This document shows positions 57,092 to 64,000 of a stretch of 64,000 nt of DNA, one piece after another. Where the stretch lies: the NCBI RefSeq assembly GCF_000699445.3, contig NC_067196.1, forward strand, positions 77,986,364-78,050,363. The letters run 5' to 3'. Origin of the DNA: Schistosoma haematobium (taxonomy: Eukaryota; Platyhelminthes; Trematoda; Strigeidida; Schistosomatidae). Made by a program: the position numbers and the translations under genes. The notes beneath the pieces are model-generated. The model was not told the DNA's origin. It worked only from the letters and a program-made list of their open reading frames with translations, and did no database searches. Within the stretch, counting starts at the first letter, position 1; the number at the start of each line of letters is the position of its first letter.

Positions 57092-57362
57092 CGCAGGTGC
57101 ATCCACTCTTTGTGTTCTCCCAAATTCTAATCTTCTGAATTCTTCATGTGCCTTTTTTCCTCTTTCCAAATTTATTTCACTGGATTATACTCTTTAAATA
57201 ACATCTCCAAACCCTAATCTTCCCGATTACTGCTTATACTCTTACTACCTCTACCACTACGGGATTTGAATCGACAACTGCATCTCTGTGTTAAGGTGGT
57301 GTGGCAACTTGAACTGATGTACGTACGTACGAAGTTCTACGTTGTTACTGACTGACTGACTG
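55621..57362 (+). mobile_element. LINE-C copy inserted in LINE-B
   Basis: 5' truncated. It starts inside the reverse transcriptase (EIFKDGVPVLAMRLTEVLG) and ends with the ACGTTGTTACTGACTGACTG tail of LINE-C at about 57362. LINE-B continues on both sides, so the insertion is younger than this LINE-B. Confidence 0.88.
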
Positions 57363-58347
57363 ATCCGTCTTTGGTCGTCGTTGTCTCTGAAGGATTGCTG
57401 ACATCCAGTGGCATCGTGTGTTCGGGCACAGTGACGATAATGTAGTTGGTGTCATCATCTTGAAACACCGACTTCGGTGGCTTGGGCATGCTTTACGAAC
57501 GTCGTTCGGAGGATTCCATGTCTTGCATTATTTGCCGACGCTGGGACTGGTTGGGAAAAGCAGAGGTGCTCAGTGTATGACATGGTGTCGTGGTATGAAG
57601 GAAAGCTAAACAGGACTGGCTTGTGTTGGTCCTTCACGACTCCCTGGTTGGGGTCCTAGAGATGGTGCGACACAGTGGCTTGAGACGTTATCAGACATGA
57701 TTTAGAACAGAAGCTAGTGGCGGTTCCGTTGTACCCTTTTTCTTTCTTCATAGGAAGTGGCCGTAACTTCTTTGACTGGAAGAATTCTTTCCGTTTCCCC
57801 CATTATTATTATTATTATTATTATTTTACTAGCACACACTAATTTTTTGTCGTTATTGTTCTTTTTTCCTTTTTATACACCCCCACATTCTTTATCTCTT
57901 CTCATTTTCATCATTATTGTGCGTCGCATATGTATCTGGTGCCCCCTTGTACCAGTATTTATGTGTGCCCGACCGTTGTTGCTAACTTGACGTGGTGGTC
58001 GGGCTTGCCTATCGTGATGAAGCAACCGAGCTATACTGGCTGGAACAACCGTTCCTCAAGGTCCTACCATGTCAGACAGGTCGGTTGAAGAGCGGTAAGA
58101 CTGAAAGCAACAAACCCAAGGTCCGAAGGCGAAGTCGTACTGCTGACTGTACAGAGGTGTGACAGCAGTAAGGTGTTTCCTTCAGACAACCAGCATGACA
58201 GCGATGCTGCCTTCCCACAAGGAGGGGTGGGGTTAGAAAAGGTTGACCTTAAAAATGCACACCTCGCCTTATCCCACGGATATCCGTCTCCGGCGGTAAG
58301 GTCTCAATAAGTACGGAGCTAACACAAAAATTACCCATAAAAAGGTC

Positions 58348-59520
58348 GTGTGTGACCGACCACAAGCAGTTGTCCCTTGGGCACTGCTGTCACGCTCCCG
58401 GGTCACTAAGACCACCTCTAATCCAATTTCATTTTCAGGCACCTCCAGAAGAACCCTTCCACGGTGTGGGCAACCGGGAAGTGATAACCGCTCTCATACC
58501 TCTAACAGCACTCAAGACCACTGTATTCATAACCAACCTCTGTCTTCACTTCCTATTATTCCTCCTACATCGACTTTCACCTCTAAACTTCATTTTTCGG
58601 CTTACTCCACAAATGTCACCATAGCCAACGATTCTAGTGCTCAAAACACTGTCCCAGGTCTACTGAAACCTCGCTCCAAACTACACATTGGAGCCTTCAA
58701 TGTACGCACCCTATGCCAAATCGGTCAACAGGCCTCCTTGGTTAGAACCCTAGAATCTCGTACCATTAATGTATGCTGTGTCTCTGAAACACACATACAG
58801 GATCCCAGTGTGGTCATTCACTTGACCTCACCTCGGCAAAACGGAGAGCCAACGAGATACACCCTCAGTGTATCTGGTGACGCGATGGCCAGCTCTCGTG
58901 GACTGGCAGGAGTAGGGATAGCACTAAGCATGAGGGCGGAACAAGCACTGTTAGAGTGGATCCCCGTCAACAGTCGTCTATGTGCTGTTCGGCTAAACGG
59001 CTCCGTAAGAACTCGGAAGGATAGGGACACACGTCGTTGCCTTTTTGTCGTTTCTGCCTACGCTCCCACCGACTGCAGCCCAGATGAAATGAAAGATGAA
59101 TTTTACAGAAAGCTTTCTGAACTTCTTCAGAAAGCTAAGCGTTCAGACATAGTACTCGTAGCAGGTGACTTTAATGCCCAGATAGGTGGTTTAAACCAAA
59201 CAGAAAGGCATTTAGGTGGGTATTTTAGTATTCCGGCACAACGAACAGATAATGGTGATCGTCTGCTGCAATTGTGCTCAGACAATCGTTTATTTTTAGC
59301 AAACACAAATTTTAAGCATAAGGAGAGACATCGTCTAACATGGCGACCCTCTACACCAAACCAAAGATGGACTCAAATAGACCATATTGCCATCAGTCAT
59401 CGTTGGAGAGGGTCGGTAGAAGATTGTCGCTCATTCTGGAGTACCTGCTTGGACTCCGATCATGCCCTAATACGGGCACGCATCTGCTTGCGCCTCACTG
59501 GACGCAAAAAGCCACATTAA
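58348..59520 (+). pseudogene. LINE-C endonuclease
   Basis: A 390-codon frame. The first 100 residues are Ser/Thr/Pro-rich. The endonuclease then reads LHIGAFNVRTLCQIGQQASL, NVCCVSETHIQDPS, FVVSAYAPTDCSPDEMKDEF, IVLVAGDFNAQIGG, TQIDHIAISHRW and LDSDHALIRARI. All catalytic blocks (N of FNVR, E of SETH, GDFN, DH, SDH) are present. It ends GRKKPH at a stop that breaks the link to the reverse transcriptase. Confidence 0.82.
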
Positions 59521-60510
59521 AAAGACCCATTAGAACTGAGTTGAGTAGCGAAAAACCAAAAGTAGGTTCCAGGAACAACTGAGTTCACAATTAGGTAGTT
59601 CTGAGAACGAGACTGACCGAGATGTTGCTTGGAAAGATATACAAACAGCTGTGGAAACATCAGTGACATATATCAGTGATTTAAACCACAGGGTTACGAA
59701 GAACCAATGGGTTTCCTCAAGGTCTATTGCACTGATGGATTCTCGCAAACTCATCCCACCAGGCTCTGAACACGATGAAGAGCGAAAACAAATCAGATCT
59801 AGGTTAGGCAAAAGTCTAAGGAACGACCGTGAGCAGTGGTGGGCAACGAAAGCAAAATAGACGGAAAAGGCGGCGGCTATAGGGAACACAAGACAGCTCT
59901 ACAGACTAATAAAAGAAACTGGAATTAATAAATCAAGTGTAAGTCAGACTATTTCGGAAAAGACGACGCCCTCATCTGCTCTCAGTCCAGACGTTTAGAA
60001 CGATGGGCGGAACATTTCAGAGAACAGTTCAGCTGGCCTCCAGCTACTCTACAACTACCCCCCATTCCCAGACAGTGTAAATAGAACATTGAAGTAGGTT
60101 CCTCAACCCTAGCAGAAGTTCAAAAGGCTATAGTTAATCTGAAACGAGGAAGGGCAGCTGGTCCAGACGGTCTTTAAGGATGGTGGTTCAATTTTAGCGA
60201 TTAGGTTGACTAATATTTCAAATAAGATCTGGGAGTTAGACGTTATTCCATCTGACTGGTCACAATCACTTATCGTCCCAATATATAAGAGAGGGTTAAA
60301 ATCACATCCTGTGACAACCATAGAGGGATTAGTTTAACTAATATAGTATCTTAAATATTAGCTTCGATAATTATCAGACGCCTAACTAAGACTCGTGAAC
60401 TGCAAACACGAGAGAATCAAGCTGGCTTCAGACCTGGTCGTGGCTGCATCGACCACATATTCACCATTCGTCAGGTTCTAGAACATAGGCATACTTATCG
60501 GCGTCCGACA

Positions 60511-61674
60511 ATGGTGGTCTTTCTCGACTTAAAAGCAGTATTTGATTCGATAGACCGCGACATTCTGTGGCAGTGTCTGTCATTGAAAGGCGTACCTCAG
60601 AAGTACACAAACCTTGTGAAGGCTCTTTACTCGAACACTACCAATCGAGTCAGAGCTTATGGCGAACTGTCATCTGCTTTTGCAACCTCAAGTGGTGTCC
60701 GTCAAGGCTGTCCACTTTCTCGATTTTTGTTTAACTTCATCATAGACTTATTGATGGAAATAACATTTTCGTCTACTGAATTCTCGGGTATTGATCTTCT
60801 TCCAGGAGGTCCACTTATCAACTTAGAATACGCAGATGATATAGTCCTGTTTGGTGAAAATGCTGATAGAACGCAGTCTTTTGGTAGCACTAAGCAACAA
60901 TGCCAGAATGTTTGGAATGCGCTTCTCTCCCTCTAAATGCAAGTGTTGCTTCAGGACTGGTCTGCGTCAACACCTGAACTAAGGATAGGGAGTGAAGTAG
61001 TCGAACGCGTTGACAACTTCACTTATCTTGGAAGTCTGATCAGTCCTAATGGGTTGGTGTCTGACGAAATCTCAGCACGGATTCGAAAAGCTCGTTTGTC
61101 TTTTGCCAACTTACGTCACCTATGGCGAAGGCGAGATATCCGTCTATCAACAAAAGGACGAGTATACTGCGCGGCAGTCCGTTCTGTTTTAATTTACGGC
61201 AGCGAAACATGGCCGTTAAGAGTAGAAGACACTGGTAAGCTACTTGTATTTGACCACAGATGCCTCAGAAATATTGCTGGCGTCTGCTGGGATCACCGGG
61301 TAAGTAATAGTGAGGTTCGACACAGGGTATTAGGGAATGATGGTAAATCGGTTGATGAGGTTGTGAATCTTCATCGACTGAGATGGTTGGGCCACGTGTT
61401 ACGTATGCCCGAACACCGATTACCACGACGTGCAATGCTAACGGGTGTTGGAGATGGTTGGAAGAAAGTTAGGGGCGGCCAAACCAAAACGTGGCATCAG
61501 TGCTTGAAGTCACTAACTTGTAGTCCGAGCCATGTTGGTAGATGCAGACTACTTGGTTGGGGTCCGCGTGACTATCGTAACCAATGGTTGGAGACTCTTG
61601 GTGACATGGCTCAGAATCGATCACAATGGCGTCGGTGTATACACTCTCTATCTTCCCTTAAACTAAGAGATTAA
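60511..61674 (+). pseudogene. LINE-C reverse transcriptase and C-terminal region
   Basis: 60511-60936 reads VVFLDLKAVFDSIDRDILWQ, SSGVRQGCPLSRFLFNFIID and LEYADDIVLFGENAD with intact YADD, then loses frame. 60937-61674 is an intact 245-codon run: [84 protein letters not shown], ending SLSSLKLRD. The SETW, H-C and WLGH blocks are those of the conserved region after the reverse transcriptase. Confidence 0.85.
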
Positions 61675-61885
61675 AATTGCTTCATATCTTTCTTTCTATG
61701 AACTAATTCTTTCTTCCTGTACTATATCCTTATTGCAATCTTTCCTTTATATATTACCACCTCTGAATTAACTACTTTTATAAATCCGGTGTCCATCTTG
61801 TTGTGTTAATGAGGTATGGCAACTTGAACTTATGCATAAATGTGCCTGGTTCTACGTTGTAGCTGACTGACTGACTGACTGTTCA

Positions 61886-62480
61886 AATAAACAAATAAAT
61901 AGATAAAATTAAGTCTAATCTTGGCCGTGATGCCTGCAAACTATTTTTTTGGTTAACTGTTCAAATTTAGGTTTTATGACCATTTAGACCCTATTGATTT
62001 GGAAATAATAAACATCATGAACTGTAGCCAGGTTACTAAAGGAAAGTTTTGTACTGAAATGAAATACATGCCAACAGTTTCTCTCTTAGATTTCTTATTC
62101 TTTAAGTTGTGTTCAGTTTATCATGAAATTATTTTCACAATGATTAATTTTTGCTTTCAAATGTTGAGTAAATATTTTATTGGGTAATTTCTATGAAAAA
62201 TTTGTAGTAGTGTAAAGAAACTTTCTGTTCAAATGTATTCATATATGACTTTTACATCACGGTCTGATTAAATCGTTTCACATTAGTTAGTTGGATAACA
62301 CACTTTGTATCATGTTTACAGAATATTGAGAGCTACTCATTCTGAATTAGCGATAAAATGTATTATAATTAAGTGGATTTACTAATCTAACATCGTAATG
62401 CTAATGGAATAGTATCAATTGTTAATATAAATGGTAAGACCTTTTTTCCTTATTTTACGTTCTCATTTTATTTATCATAG
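61886..62480. other. Intron end before exon b
   Basis: AT-rich, with no recognised repeat. A 62-codon frame at 61999-62187 has no exon-like edges and is taken as chance. Confidence 0.45.
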
Positions 62481-62579
62481 AGATGTGGACTTTTATGCAA
62501 TGTTTGTGGAATGGTCATGTCTACGGTTGCTGCAGCTATTCACCATACCTCTTCGAATTCTCATAATGCGAACCTCATG
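62481..62579 (+). CDS. Unidentified host gene, exon b
   Basis: Acceptor TTATTTATCATAG|AG, donor CTCATG|GTAAGG; 99 nt, phase 0 to 0. It reads RCGLLCNVCGMVMSTVAAAI then HHTSSNSHNANLM. The Cys-rich hydrophobic stretch could be a membrane segment; the CxxC and HH might alternatively bind metal. I do not recognise the protein. The intron from 53650 is 8.8 kb and consists mostly of LINEs. Confidence 0.5.
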
Positions 62580-63275
62580 GTAAGGGTTAAGGAATAGATT
62601 CATTGTTTTTGCAGTTTCATGAACTTAAACTGATTCTGTTTTTTTTCCTGTGATGTTAATAGCCGGGTGAATAGATGTAATATGTCTCCTACCTACAAAT
62701 CTTTAGACAGGGCACTAACAGATTTGTGGATTATTTTCCGTCAGTCCACACTTTAGTGTTTCGGTAGATTAAAACTATGTGTTTGTTGTATATATCATTG
62801 ATAATTAAAATAACCCATCATTTATATATAATTGATTCTCGGACACTGGACCATAGTTCCAAACTTATTCTTAATTCCGTTTGAAATCTCCAGTAGTATT
62901 ATGGTCTATGGTAATAATAAAGCACCTATAGTAGAATGAAAGTGCATGGAGCACCTTTTAGTCAGTTAAGATTCTTAGGTAAACCACAAAACAGTATATT
63001 TTTGTTTTTCCCAATCTGGTTAGTCGAGTACATAAATAATTGGTAATTTTGGGTCATTTTCTAAAAGTTATCACAGCATTGACTTCTTTTGTAAGCGTTA
63101 ATAGGCTTTGGATGGTGTACCTGAATTAATTTCGTTGCAAAGTTTCAAGAGAGTTTGTTGTTCTAACAGCCTAGAAGTCAGTTAAGTATCACAAGGGTTT
63201 TATGTGTAGCACGACACATAACTGTTAAAAAGACAGCTCAAAATATGTAATATTGGGACTTATGTTTTTCTACAG

Positions 63276-63317
63276 TACTGTCATTGTTCTATTCGTGATA
63301 TTACTGCAACATCTTTT
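63276..63317 (+). CDS. Possible small exon of the unidentified gene
   Basis: Acceptor TTTTTCTACAG|TAC, donor TCTTTT|GTATGC, 42 nt in phase 0. It reads YCHCSIRDITATSF. Small and only moderately supported. Confidence 0.2.
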
Positions 63318-63556
63318 GTATGCATGGTCACCATCCGTTTAAGATTATCTTATTAACTTATACTGTGGAGTTAACAGGTAGAAGTCAGACCATTATGTGT
63401 AGTTGTTTGATTTTTGATGTTATTGATAATCGAATTTGATTTTGGGAAACAAACGGTATAAGAATTTTGCCATCGTGTCCATGTTTTAATTTTGCCCCAC
63501 CTAGTTCGGCTTAAACAATGGGGTATTATCACTTCATAACATAATCAGTCTTTCAG

Positions 63557-63618
63557 GGAGTTGTCATATAGATCCGCGAACGCACATTCAATGTGATTGC
63601 AATGACATTTTCCTTGGA
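63557..63618 (+). CDS. Possible exon of the unidentified gene
   Basis: Acceptor CAGTCTTTCAG|GG, donor CTTGGA|GTAAGT. The only open frame (after two bases) reads SCHIDPRTHIQCDCNDIFLG. It needs a phase-1 partner, which neither 62481-62579 nor 63276-63317 provides, so another exon would have to lie between. Confidence 0.3.
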
Positions 63619-64000
63619 GTAAGTTGTTATCATAAAACATTAGTAACGGTGAGCTAGAGGCGAATTTTTATGTGAAAATTATTATTAATCGAAGTAATAG
63701 GAGCAATTAATCCGTTGTTGGGTTTTCTTCAAACTGAAAACCCATTCGCATATCATCGATGAATTTACTATAAAGAGAATTCTAGACACCTAATCAAGGT
63801 TCACTTATGAAACTCAAAGCCCAAGTACTTGAGTTTGCACTTGGTACACTATCCTAGAAACGTTTCCTTTATTTGTGATCCACAAGCTGCTTTCTTTGTG
63901 ATAAAGTCACCTTAAGATCAAACCAACTGGACGCGTCTAATCTTTGAAGATTTTACTATAATAATCTTGTGTAAAACAATAAATTTAGTAACAATTTTAA

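Larger units (their letters stand above)
53930..57967 (+). mobile_element. LINE-B, 5' truncated, split by LINE-C
   Basis: LINE-B starts near 53930 between the endonuclease and reverse transcriptase domains, runs to 55620, is interrupted by LINE-C (55621-57362) and resumes at 57363 with CGTTGTCTCTGAAGGATTGC through its 3' untranslated region ((ATT)n near 57805) to CCAGTATTTATGTGTG at 57967. It lies in the long intron of the second host gene, in the gene's sense orientation. Confidence 0.88.
57968..61885 (+). mobile_element. LINE-C, nearly full length
   Basis: It starts at CGACCGTTGTTGCTAAC, right where LINE-B ends, and runs about 3.9 kb to the (ACTG)n tail GACTGACTGACTGACTG near 61880. Its 5' region matches 24153-25085. 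Endonuclease 58600-59520, linker 59520-60170, reverse transcriptase 60170-60936, post-RT region 60937-61674. The linker and early reverse transcriptase are heavily broken. Confidence 0.9.
62580..64000. other. Downstream of exon b to window end
   Basis: AT-rich. Two weak exon candidates (63276-63317, 63557-63618) are listed separately. No transposon similarity seen. Confidence 0.45.

Overview
The window looks like nuclear DNA of a trematode, most probably a schistosome. It is AT-rich and split into small exons with very short introns (29, 40 and 42 bp) next to multi-kilobase ones. It is packed with RTE-like and CR1-like LINEs, a Gypsy-type LTR element, a Penelope-like remnant and solo LTRs. 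I see no bacterial-type operons, rRNA, convincing tRNA genes or CRISPR. LINE-A to LINE-H are local labels, not database names.

Host genes. The best-supported gene is a complete RBM42 orthologue on the + strand (9501-21480): six exons with matching phases and a 393-residue protein with a C-terminal RRM. Its third intron appears to be GC-AG. Its fourth and fifth introns hold antisense LINEs. A small spliced gene at 27189-27740 encodes a DUF4806-like domain. An unidentified + strand gene has two phase-compatible exons, 53585-53649 and 62481-62579, separated by an 8.8 kb intron filled with LINEs; its 5' end is not seen and its 3' end probably lies outside the window. A short CDK-like kinase fragment at 8640-8803 (- strand) has lost its DFG motif.

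Layout. 1-8.5 kb: LINE debris, a defective LINE-A copy split by a 3.66 kb LTR element with no recognisable gag or pol, and LTRs of the same family. 8.6-21.5 kb: kinase relic, then RBM42. 21.5-27 kb: quiet AT-rich DNA, then LINE-C, a solo LTR, LINE-D and LINE-B remnants. 27-34 kb: the DUF4806 gene, a nearly intact CR1-like LINE (LINE-H, - strand) and a foldback repeat. 34-42 kb: two decayed CR1-like LINEs (E and F), broken by a Penelope-like fragment and a solo LTR. 42.8-46.6 kb: decayed Gypsy pol. 46.6-49 kb: nothing recognised. 49-52.2 kb: LINE-B broken by LINE-C, itself broken by an LTR, plus an intact 302-codon Gag-like ORF. 53.6-64 kb: the second host gene, whose intron holds LINE-B broken by LINE-C, followed by a second, nearly full-length LINE-C.

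Overall, a few host genes have long introns that act as landing sites for retrotransposons. Nested insertions allow relative dating. The most unusual items are the coding-poor LTR element, the pair of LINE-A copies sharing the same disabling lesions, the GC-AG intron of RBM42, and the DUF4806 gene whose flanks share sequence with a foldback repeat.
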